Notes: generated from the sequence alone by a model not told the origin. DNA of 64,000 nucleotides from Solimonas sp. K1W22B-7 (GCF_003428335.1 NZ_CP031704.1:3906001-3970000); one strand, 5' to 3'. Shown: positions 36,052-45,709, numbered from the stretch's first letter. Made by a program: numbers and translations.

Positions 36052-36277
36052 CCGTGTCTCTCCCTGGTCGGGTCGGTTGATGGACAAATGATCCGCGCCT
36101 TGTGGGGCGGCGGTGTGACAAGGATGCGTTTCCTGGCTGAACGGCAGCTGAAAATGGCCGTCATTGGTTTGTAATTTACTTATAACAATCAGAAGCTTGC
36201 GGAATGCGGCGGGTTTCGCGGGCGAGCGTGCAGGATGCACGGGCATCGACGCGAGGACTGCGCGCCAACGGAGGATG

Positions 36278-36565
36278 TCAGTAGCCTGCTTCCCGTTGAT
36301 GCCGAACCGCGAGCACCAGGACCACATCGCTGTCTTCTTCGAAGCTGTACAGGGCGACATAGCCTGAGTGCCCGCGGGAAATGACCAGTTCCCGGATCTC
36401 GCCGTCCACGACCCGACCTATCAGCGGATGGTTGGCCAGGACCTGTATGGCCTCCACGATCAGATTCACCGTCGCCAGGGCCGCTGCGGGAGCCGATTCC
36501 CGGAGGAAGTCGGTCAGCCGATCGAGATCGGCGAGTGCCCGCGTGGCGTAGATCAGCTCCGCCAA
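36278..36565 (-). CDS. ParE/RelE-family toxin
   Basis: 95 residues with the ParE pattern: LIYATRALADLDRLTDFLRESAPAAALATVNLIVEAIQVLANHPLIGRVV, REL..HSGYVALYSFEEDSDVVLVLAVRHQRE. ParE-type toxins poison gyrase or cut mRNA on the ribosome; the ParE subgroup fits best. The start overlaps the antitoxin gene by 13 bp, so antitoxin is made first. Confidence 0.9.
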   Translation of the reverse strand: MAELIYATRALADLDRLTDFLRESAPAAALATVNLIVEAIQVLANHPLIGRVVDGEIRELVISRGHSGYVALYSFEEDSDVVLVLAVRHQREAGY

Positions 36566-36840
36566 GATTTCGCCTTGGGCTTTGGCGCGGTCTTGCCCGC
36601 CGCGCGCTGGCGAACATAGGCGTGGACATCCGCCGCCGCGTATCCCTTGCCGCTGCGGAGGGCCTCGCTGCGTGCCGCTTGCGCCTGCGCGATGAATTCC
36701 GCGCGCTTCTCCGCGGCAGCAGCCGCCAGGCGAATGGCGTCCACCATGAAAGCGTGAGGCGTCACGCCCTGCTGCTGCGCAGCGGCGATCGCACGCTCCT
36801 TCACGTCGTCAGGCAGCTTGAGCGAAGTGGTCGAAGCCAT
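36553..36840 (-). CDS. ribbon-helix-helix (CopG-type) antitoxin
   Basis: 95 residues. N-terminal RHH: MASTTSLKLPDDVKERAIAAAQQQGVTPHAFMVDAIR; then a helical Ala-rich neck and basic C-terminus that should wrap the toxin. The N-domain would bind its own promoter just upstream. It forms a classic two-gene toxin-antitoxin operon with the next gene. Confidence 0.88.
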   Translation of the reverse strand: MASTTSLKLPDDVKERAIAAAQQQGVTPHAFMVDAIRLAAAAAEKRAEFIAQAQAARSEALRSGKGYAAADVHAYVRQRAAGKTAPKPKAKSWRS

Positions 36841-36939
36841 GGCCGGTGTCCGGAGAGCGGGGTGTCACCATGGTAACACCCATGATTCAGACCCGGCAAT
36901 TCTGCCCTGAACCGACGCCCGGCAGGGTGCGCATCGCAC

Positions 36940-37491
36940 TTAAAACCGCTTCTCCCACAGCAACCCCACCTCATCGGAACCGATGATCGGCAGCAGCCGC
37001 GCCTGGTCGTCGCGGTAGGGCGTGACCAGCCAGTGGGATACCCCCCAGGACAGTGCACTGGCCGCGATCACGTCGCGCCAGCGGTGATGATCGGTGTCGA
37101 CGCGCACATGGGCCACGTAGGCGGACGCCAGATAGGCCGGCACGCCGTACTTCCAGCCGTAGCGCTCCGACAGGAAGGCCGCTCCCGAAACGATGAAGGA
37201 GGTATGCCCGGAGGGGAAGCCGTAGGGATGGCCGTTCGGGCGCTCGCCCCAGCTGGTTTCGTTGAACGCCACGCGCAGCGCGGTGTTGAGCACCAGGCTG
37301 GTGGCGGTGCTGTAGAACCACTGCTTCTCGCCCTGGTCGTCGTCCTTGAAGTAGGCGATGCCGTAGGCGCCCAGCGGAATGACGCCGGTCAGGATGTCCG
37401 CCACCAATTCCTCATCGCTGGCGGCCGAGGCCGTGGCGGAATGCAGGCCGATCAGCGCGGCCAGCGCGACTGCGAGCGGAAATCTGGACAT
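36940..37491 (-). CDS. PAP2-family phosphatase, exported
   Basis: 183 residues from the ATG at 37491 (AGGAG upstream), signal peptide (MSRFPLAVALAALIGLHSATASA). PAP2 signature: FPSGHTSFIVSGAAF (motif 2) and VAHVRVDTDHHRWRDVIAAS (motif 3, with catalytic His). Motif 1 (KxxxxxxRP) appears only as a loose match around SWGERPNG. It likely removes phosphate from lipid substrates such as undecaprenyl or lipid A phosphates in the periplasm. It follows the DUF3943 gene by 33 bp in one operon. Confidence 0.88.
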   Translation of the reverse strand: MSRFPLAVALAALIGLHSATASAASDEELVADILTGVIPLGAYGIAYFKDDDQGEKQWFYSTATSLVLNTALRVAFNETSWGERPNGHPYGFPSGHTSFIVSGAAFLSERYGWKYGVPAYLASAYVAHVRVDTDHHRWRDVIAASALSWGVSHWLVTPYRDDQARLLPIIGSDEVGLLWEKRF

Positions 37492-37524
37492 GAGGTTCTC
37501 CTTGTCGAGAGTGCCGGGCACGAC

Positions 37525-39051
37525 TCAGCGGTCGGCGGCGCCGGGCCGCCAGTCCACTGCGCCGAAATGGCGGTGTCCCAGGTAGGTGTAGCCCAGGCTG
37601 ATGGCGCCAACGGTCTGCCTGGTGTCGTCGAAATCCGGATAACGTGCCTCGCGATGCGACACTACGTAGCGCAGTGTCACGCCATGCAGGTCCTTCACCC
37701 GCAGCGTCAGCGAGACATCGCCTCGCGAGATGTTCTCGGAGCCGCCGTCCGGATCGTCCGAAGCCATGTCGCTGATGTAGTACTCGCGGCCCGTGGCCTC
37801 GATCAGCATGCGGTTGCCGAAGATCATGCGGAACGACAGCAGCCCCTGCGGCGTGATGCCGTTGTGGTAGTCGCGATCGCCCTGCCCCCTGATGACACCG
37901 CCGGAACCGTAGCCCACGCCGCCCATGACGGTGCCCTGCAGCGCCACCGTCTCCGACAGCCACCACTGCCCGTGGGTACCCAGCGAGGCCGCCGTGGTCG
38001 ACACGCGAAAGACCTGCGGCGCGATGAAGTCGTAGCTGCCATACAGGCCCCAGATGCCGCGATAGCTGTCACCGACCTCGTAGGCCTCACCGTAGAGCAG
38101 GCCGCGGGTGATGACGTTCTCCAGCAGGTTGCTGGTGGTGGCGGTGAACTGGAAATGGAAATAATCGAAGGGCCGCTCGTAGCGATAGCCAGGCTTGCCG
38201 GGCAGCCCGTAGGCCACGTTGAAATCCACCGCCGCCTGGCCACGGTCGAAGCTCTGCGGAATCACCGGCTCGCCCGGCACCGGGTTGCGGTTGACGTTGG
38301 AATCCACCGAGGTGTTGATGTTCGCGCCGATCGCCGCCGCCGTATGCACGGCCGGATCGTGACTGCGGAACACGCCGTCGAAGCGCTGGCCAAAGGCCCA
38401 GCGGTTGAAACCGGTGGCCGGCGAGATCGCCGCCGCGCCCAGTTCGCGCCAGAAGCCCGGCCGGCTGCTGTTGCCGCTCTCCAGCACCAGGCTGGCCAGG
38501 CGAAACAGCGACTCGCCGAGGAAGCTGCCGCCGAAGCCGGTGGTGATCTGGTCGTTGATCGAAGGCGGCGTGGTCTCGCCCGCCACCTCCCACAGCGCAC
38601 TGCCGAGCACGGTGTAGCCCAGCGACTCCCAGTAGCCCAGGCCCGCCGAACGCGCGAAGTTGTGATAGATCGAGCCCTGGTAGGGATGCCCGAACTGGTT
38701 CACCAGGAAAGGATCGTCGTCGTAGACCCAGCTGCCCTTGAAATTGCGCTCGATCGAATCCCAGTCGGAATCGAACTCGCCGGTGTTCTTTTCCTGGTCG
38801 TAGAGATGGCGATCGTACTGGTTCAGCAGGAACTGGAAGCCGACAATGCCGGCGGCCGGAGTCCAGTAGCTGCGTCCCTCCCCCACGCCCCAGTCCAGCA
38901 CCGGCGCGGGCGGATCGTTGTTGAACGCCGTCGGCGCCACCTGCTGCGCGGCGGGATCCAGTTCTTCCTCAGCCAACACCGGTGGAGCGATGCACCACAG
39001 CATCGCAGGCAATAGCCGGCCCAGCCCGTTCATCCTTGAACGCAGCGGCAT
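37525..39051 (-). CDS. DUF3943-domain exported protein, probable outer-membrane barrel
   Basis: 508 residues, signal peptide ending near PPVLAEE. The DUF3943 core shows as FLVNQFGHPYQGSIYHNFARSAGLGYWESLGYTVLGSALWEVAGE. The C-terminal half has alternating strands typical of barrels (YFHFQFTATTSNLLENVITRG, GLYGSYDFIAPQVFRV, ISLGYTYLGHRHFGAVDW). ATG at 39051 is preceded by a near-perfect ribosome site, GGAGGTGAT, five bases away. The domain has no known activity; pairing with a PAP2 phosphatase suggests work on envelope lipids. Confidence 0.85.
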   Translation of the reverse strand: MPLRSRMNGLGRLLPAMLWCIAPPVLAEEELDPAAQQVAPTAFNNDPPAPVLDWGVGEGRSYWTPAAGIVGFQFLLNQYDRHLYDQEKNTGEFDSDWDSIERNFKGSWVYDDDPFLVNQFGHPYQGSIYHNFARSAGLGYWESLGYTVLGSALWEVAGETTPPSINDQITTGFGGSFLGESLFRLASLVLESGNSSRPGFWRELGAAAISPATGFNRWAFGQRFDGVFRSHDPAVHTAAAIGANINTSVDSNVNRNPVPGEPVIPQSFDRGQAAVDFNVAYGLPGKPGYRYERPFDYFHFQFTATTSNLLENVITRGLLYGEAYEVGDSYRGIWGLYGSYDFIAPQVFRVSTTAASLGTHGQWWLSETVALQGTVMGGVGYGSGGVIRGQGDRDYHNGITPQGLLSFRMIFGNRMLIEATGREYYISDMASDDPDGGSENISRGDVSLTLRVKDLHGVTLRYVVSHREARYPDFDDTRQTVGAISLGYTYLGHRHFGAVDWRPGAADR

Positions 39052-39056
39052 CGCAC

Positions 39057-39072
39057 ATCACCTCCAGGTGAT
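39057..39072 (-). promoter_or_regulatory. inverted repeat masking the ribosome site of the DUF3943 gene
   Basis: ATCACCT-GG-AGGTGAT in the mRNA: a 7-bp inverted repeat whose right arm is the Shine-Dalgarno itself. Folded, it would hide the ribosome site; as DNA it could also be an operator. Confidence 0.4.
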
Positions 39073-39150
39073 GAGCCCGACCCGGGGAAACGGGGCGGAT
39101 ACACCCCAGTGACAGGCGCTGTCACGCAAAGTTCAAGGGGTAGTAACCCG

Positions 39151-39216
39151 GTAGGGTGCGCACCGCGCACCAGGAACCTTTCCCGAGCGACGGATGGGGC
39201 GCAGTGCGCACCCTAC
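39151..39216. repeat. REP-like palindrome, family B, copy 2
   Basis: GTAGGGTGCGCACCGCGCAC and the inverted GCGCAGTGCGCACCCTAC around a 28-bp centre. Confidence 0.85.
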
Positions 39217-39236
39217 CTCGTGGAGCTACATGCCGA

Positions 39237-39593
39237 CTATTCCAGAAGGTGGAATGCCCAGTCTGGATGCCAGCGTCTGGCTGCTACTTTCTGGCGTACA
39301 TACCTGCGGTAGTCCTCAGGTTTCAGGACCGTGCCCATCTTGTGCCTCGTTTGATTGCAGAATTTGCAGGCGGCAACGATATTGGACGATGTCGTTGGTC
39401 CCCCAGCACTGACTGGATCGAGATGCTCCGCCGTACATTGAAATCGCAAGATGACCTTAAAACGCTTGCGTAGCTTCGTGCTGAAAGCTGACGGATCTGC
39501 AGACCACATCGGAAATTCACAGTAGAAGCAGCGCTTGTTTTGCGCGTGAAACGCCGCATCGCGGAAACGGACTTGTCGCTGATTAGATGACAT
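39237..39593 (-). CDS. small HNH nuclease-type protein
   Basis: 118 residues, start MSSNQRQVRFRDAAFHAQ. Zinc-finger HNH arrangement: RCFYCEFPMW (CxxC), CTAEHLDPVSAGGPTTSSNIVAACKFCNQTRHKM (conserved His, Asn and second CxxC). It is the bare nuclease domain with no extra DNA-binding part, of the type seen as stand-alone HNH genes in accessory regions. Lower GC than the flagellar genes and flanked by two family B repeats, which together suggest acquisition. Confidence 0.88.
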   Translation of the reverse strand: MSSNQRQVRFRDAAFHAQNKRCFYCEFPMWSADPSAFSTKLRKRFKVILRFQCTAEHLDPVSAGGPTTSSNIVAACKFCNQTRHKMGTVLKPEDYRRYVRQKVAARRWHPDWAFHLLE

Positions 39594-39772
39594 AAGAACT
39601 CCATAGATGAAATGGAGCCCCGTATCTCCCCTATGGGGGTATCAGAGGGCGAGCCTGTACGGCTAAGAGCCGATGGCCGCAGGACGCTACTTGTCGCGAA
39701 GCAGCGAACGCCGCAACTTTTTTATCCCATCCCCCGAGGGAATACAAGCGACTCCGGGTGGGCCCCAGTTCC

Positions 39773-39838
39773 GTAGGGTGCGCACCGCGCACCAGGACTC
39801 TCTGCCGAACGCTCAATGGTGCGCGGTGCGCACCCTAC
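39773..39838. repeat. REP-like palindrome, family B, copy 3
   Basis: GTAGGGTGCGCACCGCGCAC with inverted GTGCGCGGTGCGCACCCTAC; ends 20 bp from the flgL stop and could end flgL transcription. Confidence 0.85.
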
Positions 39839-39857
39839 CGAGACAAGGCGCCGAAGC

Positions 39858-41045
39858 TCAGCGCAGGTAGTCGAACAGACTCAGCCCCTGCACCCGCGCA
39901 AAGGTCTGTTGCGCCGCCTGCAGCGCGGTGAGCTGCTGCGACAGCCGCGTGGCGGCCTCGGCGTAGTCCAGGTCGCGGATGCTGGACAGCGCGGCCTGGG
40001 TGGTTTCGTTCTGCGCGGCGTTCTGGGCTTCGGCGTCGTCGAGCACGGCCAGGCGGTTGCCCACCGAGGCGCGCACGTCGCTGAGATGCAGGCTGGTGGC
40101 GTCGATCGCGGTCAGCGACTGGTGCATGGCGGTCTGCACCTGGGCACGCTGTGCGGCGGTGTCCTGCGGCAGGCCGGCGATGCGGGCCAGCTCGTCGATC
40201 TGCGCGAAGACGTCGCGCTGGCCGCTGGCACCCACCTGGAAGCTGTCGCCATCGGCCGGCGTGCCGGTGAAGCTCAGGTCCACGCCGCGGAAGGCGATGG
40301 CCTGCCCTTCCGTGTAGGTGCCGCTGGAGATCACGGCGCTTCCAGCGTCGCGCACCTCGTAGTTGCCGCCGCTGAAGCTCAGCGTGTAGCTGCCGCCGTC
40401 CCACAGCGAGGCGTCGGTGAGGCGCGCGCTCTTGAGGCCCGCGGTGCCGGAGTTGTTGCCCGAGTTCACGGTGAACGTGCCGTTGCCGTCGCGCAGCCTC
40501 AGGAACACCTCGCTGCCCGGATCGGCGTCGGCCACGCTGCGGCTACCGGTCACCTGCAGCAGGCGCTGCTGCTGGTCGCCGGCATAGCTGGCGCCGCTGC
40601 TGCCGGAGAACGGCGCCACGCCGTCCTGCGAACCTCCGAACAGGTAGCGGCCCTGGCCGTCGTCGCTGTTGGCATAGGACATCAGCTGCTCGCGCAGGTT
40701 GCGCAACTCGTTGCCGAGGATGCCGCGGGTCTGCGAAGACTGCGTGCCGTTGTTCAGCTCCACCGCGATCTCGCGCACACGCTGCAGCAGCGTGCCGCTG
40801 TCGGCCAGCACGTTCTCCTCCAGGCTCAGGCGGTTGCGGGCGGTATCGATCTGCGTCTGGTAGCGCTGGTACTGCGCGCTGGCCTGGTCCAGGCCCACCG
40901 CGGTGGCCGCGCCGGAGGGATCGTCGGCCGCGTTCTGCAGGCGCTGTCCGGTGGCCAGCTGCATCTGGGTCTTGGCCACCGCGGCCTGCTGCTTCTGCAG
41001 CGAGCCGACGGCGCTCTGGGCCAGCATCGATGTGGAGACTCTCAT
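39858..41045 (-). CDS. flgL: flagellar hook-filament junction protein FlgL (HAP3)
   Basis: 395 residues, N-terminal MRVSTSMLAQSAVGSLQKQQ and flagellin-like helix AKTQMQLATGQRLQNAADDPSGAA; C-terminal DLDYAEAATRLSQQLTALQAAQQTFARVQGLSLFDYLR. It joins hook and filament together with FlgK. It is the last gene of the flgF/flgG-flgL series, 12 bp after flgK. Confidence 0.95.
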   Translation of the reverse strand: MRVSTSMLAQSAVGSLQKQQAAVAKTQMQLATGQRLQNAADDPSGAATAVGLDQASAQYQRYQTQIDTARNRLSLEENVLADSGTLLQRVREIAVELNNGTQSSQTRGILGNELRNLREQLMSYANSDDGQGRYLFGGSQDGVAPFSGSSGASYAGDQQQRLLQVTGSRSVADADPGSEVFLRLRDGNGTFTVNSGNNSGTAGLKSARLTDASLWDGGSYTLSFSGGNYEVRDAGSAVISSGTYTEGQAIAFRGVDLSFTGTPADGDSFQVGASGQRDVFAQIDELARIAGLPQDTAAQRAQVQTAMHQSLTAIDATSLHLSDVRASVGNRLAVLDDAEAQNAAQNETTQAALSSIRDLDYAEAATRLSQQLTALQAAQQTFARVQGLSLFDYLR

Positions 41046-41057
41046 GGGCTATCTCCT

Positions 41058-42941
41058 CTAGTTCCTCGCCGCGTCGAGCAGCGACTGGAACACTTCGTTG
41101 GCCACGGCGATGACGCGCGCGGCCGCCTGGTAGGCCTGCTGGTAGCGGATCAGGTCCGCGGCCTCTTCGTCGAGGTTCACGCCGGACAGCGAAGCCTGCT
41201 CGGCCTCGGTCTGCGCGCGTACGGAAGCCTGGGCGTCGAGCTGCAGGCTGGCCTGCTGCGCCTGCGCGCCGGCGCGGCCCACCATTGCCCCCTGCGCGTC
41301 GCTCAGGGTGCTGCTGCCACCGTTGAGCACGCCCAGCGTGGACAGCTTGGCCAGGGCGCGGGCATTGCCGTTGTCGTTGCTGCCGGCGCTGTTGGCGCCG
41401 ACCGTGAAACTGTCGCCCGAGGCCGGCGTGCCGGAAAGCTTTAGGCTCCAGCCGTTGACCTCGATGCTGTCGCCGGCAGCCCAGGTGATGCTGCCGCTGC
41501 CGTTGATGCTGTAACTGTTGGCGCCGGTGAACTGGATCGTCACGCCGCTGCGCAGCGAGCTGTTGGAGGCGTCGGCGACGCTCAGTTCGCCGACCGTGGC
41601 CGAGCCGGTATTGGCCAGGGCGGCCGAGCCGCGTATCGGCGAGGCCGCGGCGACCCTGGAGGTATCGGTGATCGCCATGCGCAACTGGCTGGCCGCCGAG
41701 GCGGTGGGCTTGAGCAGGTAGCGGTCGCCCGCCGCCGGCGTGCCGGACACGCTCAGCGACAGGCCCTCGGCGCGCAGCGGGTCGGCACTGGTGCCCGTGC
41801 CGGTCAGGGCCACGCTGGCGCCGTCGCGGGCACGGGTGAGCTGCCAGCTGCTGCCGGTATAGGACAGCGCGTAGTCGTCGCCGGTCAGCGCGCCGGCATC
41901 GCTCAGCGCCACGCCGACGGTGGCATTGCCCGTGTTGGCGCGTGCCGCATAGACCGAGCCGCCGATGTCGGCAAAGAACTTGCCGCCCATCTGTCCCGTC
42001 GCATCCATGCCCTGCGCGTGCTGCTCGTTCATCGCCTCGGCCAGGCCTGCGGCCATGCGTCCGAGATCGCTCTTGACCGGGTCCAGCAGCTCGCGGCGGA
42101 AGTCCAGCAGGCCGCCGATGACGCCGCCGCTGGTCTGAGCCGTAATGTTCTGGCCGCCGGAGAAGAACAGCTCCTTGCGGCCACTGCCGTAGGCGTCGTC
42201 GCCCACCGTCAGCGCGCTGGCCTGCCGCCCCAGCACCAGGGCCTGGCCGCTGCCGGTGAAGACGTTGATGCCGCCGTCGTCCTGGTCGGTGGTGGTGATG
42301 CCGATCCGGCTGGCGATCTCCTTGATCAGGCTGTCGCGCTGGTCGAGCAGGTCGTTGGGCGGCTGCCCGCCGGCCTGGCCCTTGGCCAGCACGATGCGCT
42401 CGTTGAGGTCCGCCACCTGCTGCGCGTAGCGCGTCACCTCGTCGGCGGTCTGCGACAGGCGCTGGTTGATCTCGGTTTCCATCCCGTCGAACTGCGACTG
42501 GATGTCGTTGTAGCGGCCGGCCAGGGTCTGGCCGGCGGACAGCAGCGTCTGCCGCGAGGCGCTGCTGGAAGGATTGGAGGACAGGCCGCTGAGCGCCGTG
42601 TAGAAGGACTGCAGCGGCTTGGTCAGGCCCGAGTCCGCGTCCGACAGCCAGCCGTCGACGCGCGACGCCAGGCCGGCGAAGGTCTCGGTGCGCGAGTAGG
42701 CCGAGGCATCGCCCTGCAGGCGCGTGGTGACCAGTGCGTCGGCCAGCCGCTTGACCGTATTGGAGCTGACGCCGGCGCCGATGTAGCCGTCGCCCTGCGG
42801 GCCGCCGATGCGCGAGCCCAGCTCCACGCGCTGACGCGAATAGCCCGGCGTGTTGACGTTGGCGATGTTGTGGCCGGCCGTGTCCAGCGCCTTGCGGTAG
42901 GCGAGCAGGCCGGAGACGCCGATGGAGAGAAGGTCGCTCAT
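41058..42941 (-). CDS. flgK: flagellar hook-associated protein FlgK (HAP1)
   Basis: 627 residues. N-terminal rod-type signature LLSIGVSGLLAYRKALDTAGHNIANVNTPGYSRQRVEL, middle NELFFSGGQN-type region with DQRDSLIKEIASRIGI, and C-terminal SLSGVNLDEEAADLIRYQQAYQAAARVIAVANEVFQSLLDAARN. The length is in the usual range (about 550-680). It is tightly packed between flgJ and flgL. Confidence 0.96.
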   Translation of the reverse strand: MSDLLSIGVSGLLAYRKALDTAGHNIANVNTPGYSRQRVELGSRIGGPQGDGYIGAGVSSNTVKRLADALVTTRLQGDASAYSRTETFAGLASRVDGWLSDADSGLTKPLQSFYTALSGLSSNPSSSASRQTLLSAGQTLAGRYNDIQSQFDGMETEINQRLSQTADEVTRYAQQVADLNERIVLAKGQAGGQPPNDLLDQRDSLIKEIASRIGITTTDQDDGGINVFTGSGQALVLGRQASALTVGDDAYGSGRKELFFSGGQNITAQTSGGVIGGLLDFRRELLDPVKSDLGRMAAGLAEAMNEQHAQGMDATGQMGGKFFADIGGSVYAARANTGNATVGVALSDAGALTGDDYALSYTGSSWQLTRARDGASVALTGTGTSADPLRAEGLSLSVSGTPAAGDRYLLKPTASAASQLRMAITDTSRVAAASPIRGSAALANTGSATVGELSVADASNSSLRSGVTIQFTGANSYSINGSGSITWAAGDSIEVNGWSLKLSGTPASGDSFTVGANSAGSNDNGNARALAKLSTLGVLNGGSSTLSDAQGAMVGRAGAQAQQASLQLDAQASVRAQTEAEQASLSGVNLDEEAADLIRYQQAYQAAARVIAVANEVFQSLLDAARN

Positions 42942-42951
42942 GGAAGAGATC

Positions 42952-43926
42952 TCATGCCATCACCGTACCGCTCTTGTTGAGTGCCGTCTGCACCGTCGGG
43001 CCATAGGCGATGCGCATGATTTTCTGCGCATAGGACGGGTCGGTGGCATAACCGGCCTTCTGCAGGCCGGTGGCGAATTGGTGCGCGCTGCCCTGATGAC
43101 GCAGGGCCTGCTCGTATCGCGGGTTGGACTTGAGGAAGCGCGCGTAGTCGTCAAAGGACTCTGCGATCGATCCGTACGCACGGAACTTCGCATCCTGCCG
43201 CTGCATGCGGCCGCCTTCGTATTCGTGGGTCATGGTGCGGACCTTGTCGCCGTCCCAGGACTTGTCGGCCTTGATGCCGAACAGGTTGAAAGAAGCCTTG
43301 CCGTCGGCATGGCGGATCTGGTGCTTGCCCCAGCCGGTTTCCAGCGCCGCCTGCGCCACCAGCACGCGCGCCGGGATACCCAGCTCCTTGGCGGCCTTCT
43401 CGGCATGCGGCAGCACCGCGTCGATGAATTCCTGCGGCGTCCTCGGCCGGAACTCGGTCAGCGTCTCGTCGCTCTTCAGCGCCACCGGGGGTTTCAGTTC
43501 CTGCACCGGCTCGGTGGTTTCGGGGGCCTGCACGACCTCCGGCCGCTGCGCGATCAGGGCCGACAGGCCGCTGCGCGCCGGGAGTTTCGTATCCAGCGAC
43601 ACGCCGGTCTCGCCCCCGCCCAGCGACTGGCTCATCTTCAGCTGCCGCACCATCATGTCGGCCAGCCCGACGCCCTTGCCGCTGGACAGCGTCACCGCCA
43701 GCTGCTGGTCGAACATGTCGCGATAGAAATTGGTCTGCTCGCCGCCGCCCAGCGCATCCTCGCCCGGCGTGGCCGCGCGCATCGCCTTGAGCATCTGCTG
43801 CAGCATCAGCGACTCAAACTGCCTGGCGGTCTTCAACAGCGCCGCCGGGTTCTGCTCGCGCGCCTGCGCCTTCAGGCCAGCGAACTGGCCGAAGTCGGTG
43901 ACGGTATCGAGCGGCGACATGGCCAT
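42952..43926 (-). CDS. flgJ: flagellar rod-cap/peptidoglycan hydrolase FlgJ
   Basis: 324 residues with both parts: an N-terminal rod-scaffold domain (ARQFESLMLQQMLKAMRAATPGEDAL..FYRDMFDQQLAVTLSSGKGVGLADMMVRQL) and a C-terminal glucosaminidase-type domain (FIDAVLPHAEKAAKELGIPARVLVAQAALETGWGKHQI, FNLFGIKAD, SFDDYARFLKSNPRYEQAL). The enzyme opens the cell wall for the rod. The start overlaps the flgI stop (TGATG). Confidence 0.96.
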   Translation of the reverse strand: MAMSPLDTVTDFGQFAGLKAQAREQNPAALLKTARQFESLMLQQMLKAMRAATPGEDALGGGEQTNFYRDMFDQQLAVTLSSGKGVGLADMMVRQLKMSQSLGGGETGVSLDTKLPARSGLSALIAQRPEVVQAPETTEPVQELKPPVALKSDETLTEFRPRTPQEFIDAVLPHAEKAAKELGIPARVLVAQAALETGWGKHQIRHADGKASFNLFGIKADKSWDGDKVRTMTHEYEGGRMQRQDAKFRAYGSIAESFDDYARFLKSNPRYEQALRHQGSAHQFATGLQKAGYATDPSYAQKIMRIAYGPTVQTALNKSGTVMA

Positions 43927-45029
43927 CAGATGATCACCAGCTCCGCACGCAGCGCGCCGGCTTCCTTCAGGGCTTCAAGGATCGCCACCAGGTCGCCGGG
44001 AGCGGCGCCCACCTGGTTCACCGCGCGGACGATGTCGTCCAGGCTCACGCCGGCGTCGAACTTGAACATGCGGCCACCGCTCTGCGTCACTTCGATCGCC
44101 GAGTCCGGCACCACCACGGTCTCGCCCTTGGAGAACGGTGCCGGCTGGCTGACGCGCGGCTTCTCGGAAATGGTCACCGACAGCGAGCCATGCGACACCG
44201 CCGCCGGCGTCACGCGCACGCCGCTGCCGATCACCACCGTGCCGGTGCGGCTGTTGACGATCACGCGCGCCGGGGCATCGCCCGGCTGCACCTCGATGTT
44301 CTCCAGCATGGACAGGAAGGCCACGCGGCTGTTGCTGTCGGCCGGCGCGCGCACCGACACCGTCACCGGGTCCAGTGCCGCGGCCACGCCGCCGCCCAGG
44401 GCGCTGTTGATACCTTCGGCCAGGCGCGAGGCGGTGGTGAAATCCGCCACGTGCAGGTTGAGACGGATGTCCGGCGCGGCGGTGAAGCTGGTGGGCACCA
44501 CGCGCTCCACCTGCGCCCCGTTGGGAATGCGGCCGGAGCTGGGGATGTTGACCGAAACCCGTGAACCGTCCTTGGCCGAGATGCCCAGGCCGCCGACCAC
44601 CACGTTGCCCTGGGCCACGGCGTAGACCTGGCCGTCGGCGCCCTTGAGCGGCGTCATCAGCAGCGCGCCGCCGCGCAGCGAACCGGAGTTGCCGATCGAG
44701 GACACCGTGACGTCGATCGCCTGGCCGGGCTTGGCAAAGGCCGGCAGCTCGGCGTGGATCGCCACCGCCGCCACGTTCTTGAGCTGCGGGTTCACGCCGG
44801 GAGGAATCGTCACGCCCAGCTGCGCCAGCATCGCCTTGAGGCTCTGCACCGTGAACGGAGCCTGCGTGGTCTGGTCGCCGCTGCCGTCCAGGCCCACCAC
44901 CAGGCCGTAGCCCACCAGCGGGTTGCCGCGCACGCCGGACACGTCGGCCAGGTCCTTCACCCGCTCCGCGTGGGCGGGCAGGCAGAGGGCCATCAACAGC
45001 GTGGCAAGAATGGATTTGATCAGGCGCAT
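43926..45029 (-). CDS. flgI: flagellar P-ring protein FlgI
   Basis: About 367 residues with signal peptide ([21 protein letters not shown]). FlgI signatures [80 protein letters not shown] and C-terminal [32 protein letters not shown]. It forms the periplasmic P ring with help of FlgA. An ATG at 45035 is two codons earlier; GAGGG is better spaced for 45029. Confidence 0.96.
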   Translation of the reverse strand: MRLIKSILATLLMALCLPAHAERVKDLADVSGVRGNPLVGYGLVVGLDGSGDQTTQAPFTVQSLKAMLAQLGVTIPPGVNPQLKNVAAVAIHAELPAFAKPGQAIDVTVSSIGNSGSLRGGALLMTPLKGADGQVYAVAQGNVVVGGLGISAKDGSRVSVNIPSSGRIPNGAQVERVVPTSFTAAPDIRLNLHVADFTTASRLAEGINSALGGGVAAALDPVTVSVRAPADSNSRVAFLSMLENIEVQPGDAPARVIVNSRTGTVVIGSGVRVTPAAVSHGSLSVTISEKPRVSQPAPFSKGETVVVPDSAIEVTQSGGRMFKFDAGVSLDDIVRAVNQVGAAPGDLVAILEALKEAGALRAELVII

Positions 45030-45040
45030 GGTCATCACCC

Positions 45041-45709
45041 TCAGAACGGGAACCAGCCCGAGTTGAAGAAGCGGCTGGCCCAGCCCATGACATTGCTGTC
45101 GGCCACCGCGCCCTGCCCCGAGTAGGAGATGCTGGCGTTGGCGACGCGGTCGGAAGTGATGCTGTTGTCCGGGCGGATGTCGATCGGCCGCACGATGCCC
45201 TCGATGCTCACCGTCTCGCTGCCCTGGTTGATCTGCACCTGCTTGCGGCCGCTGATCACCAGGTTGCCGTTGGGCAGCACCTGCATCACCACCGCACCGA
45301 CGCTGCCCTGCAGCTTGTTCGACTGGCTGCTGTCGCCGTCGCCCTTGAAGGTCTTGGTCGAGCCCAGCTCGGCCTCCAGCACCGGCACGCCGTTGACCGT
45401 CACCGGCCGGCCGAACAGGGTCGGGCCGTCGATGCTGGCATTGCTGTCCTTGCTGGTGGCGGTGCTGGCCTTCTTCTGCGCGCTGGTGGACTCCACCAGC
45501 ACGATCATCAGCGTGTCGCCGACGCGGCGCGCCTTCTGGTCCTCGAACAGCGCCATGGCGCCGGCGGCATAGATCGAGCCTTCGGTGCTGGCGGCGGCCG
45601 GCATCGCCGGCATCGGCAGCGCCGCCGGCTTCGGCATGGCCGGCGCGCTGGCGCAAGCCTGCAGGAACAGTGCGGCGACCAGCGGGGCGGCGAGTTTCAT
45701 GGCGCGCAT
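45041..45709 (-). CDS. flgH: flagellar L-ring lipoprotein FlgH
   Basis: 222 residues. Lipobox LFLQAC near residue 19, then the FlgH core: [80 protein letters not shown] and the end [14 protein letters not shown]. It forms the outer-membrane ring. Start codon overlaps the flgG stop by one base; a second ATG three codons later is possible. Confidence 0.96.
   Translation of the reverse strand: MRAMKLAAPLVAALFLQACASAPAMPKPAALPMPAMPAAASTEGSIYAAGAMALFEDQKARRVGDTLMIVLVESTSAQKKASTATSKDSNASIDGPTLFGRPVTVNGVPVLEAELGSTKTFKGDGDSSQSNKLQGSVGAVVMQVLPNGNLVISGRKQVQINQGSETVSIEGIVRPIDIRPDNSITSDRVANASISYSGQGAVADSNVMGWASRFFNSGWFPF

Noticed and set aside
36899-36940. complete family B repeat after the PAP2 gene
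   Set aside because: Only one arm (CAGGGTGCGCATCGCAC) is present, without an inverted partner.
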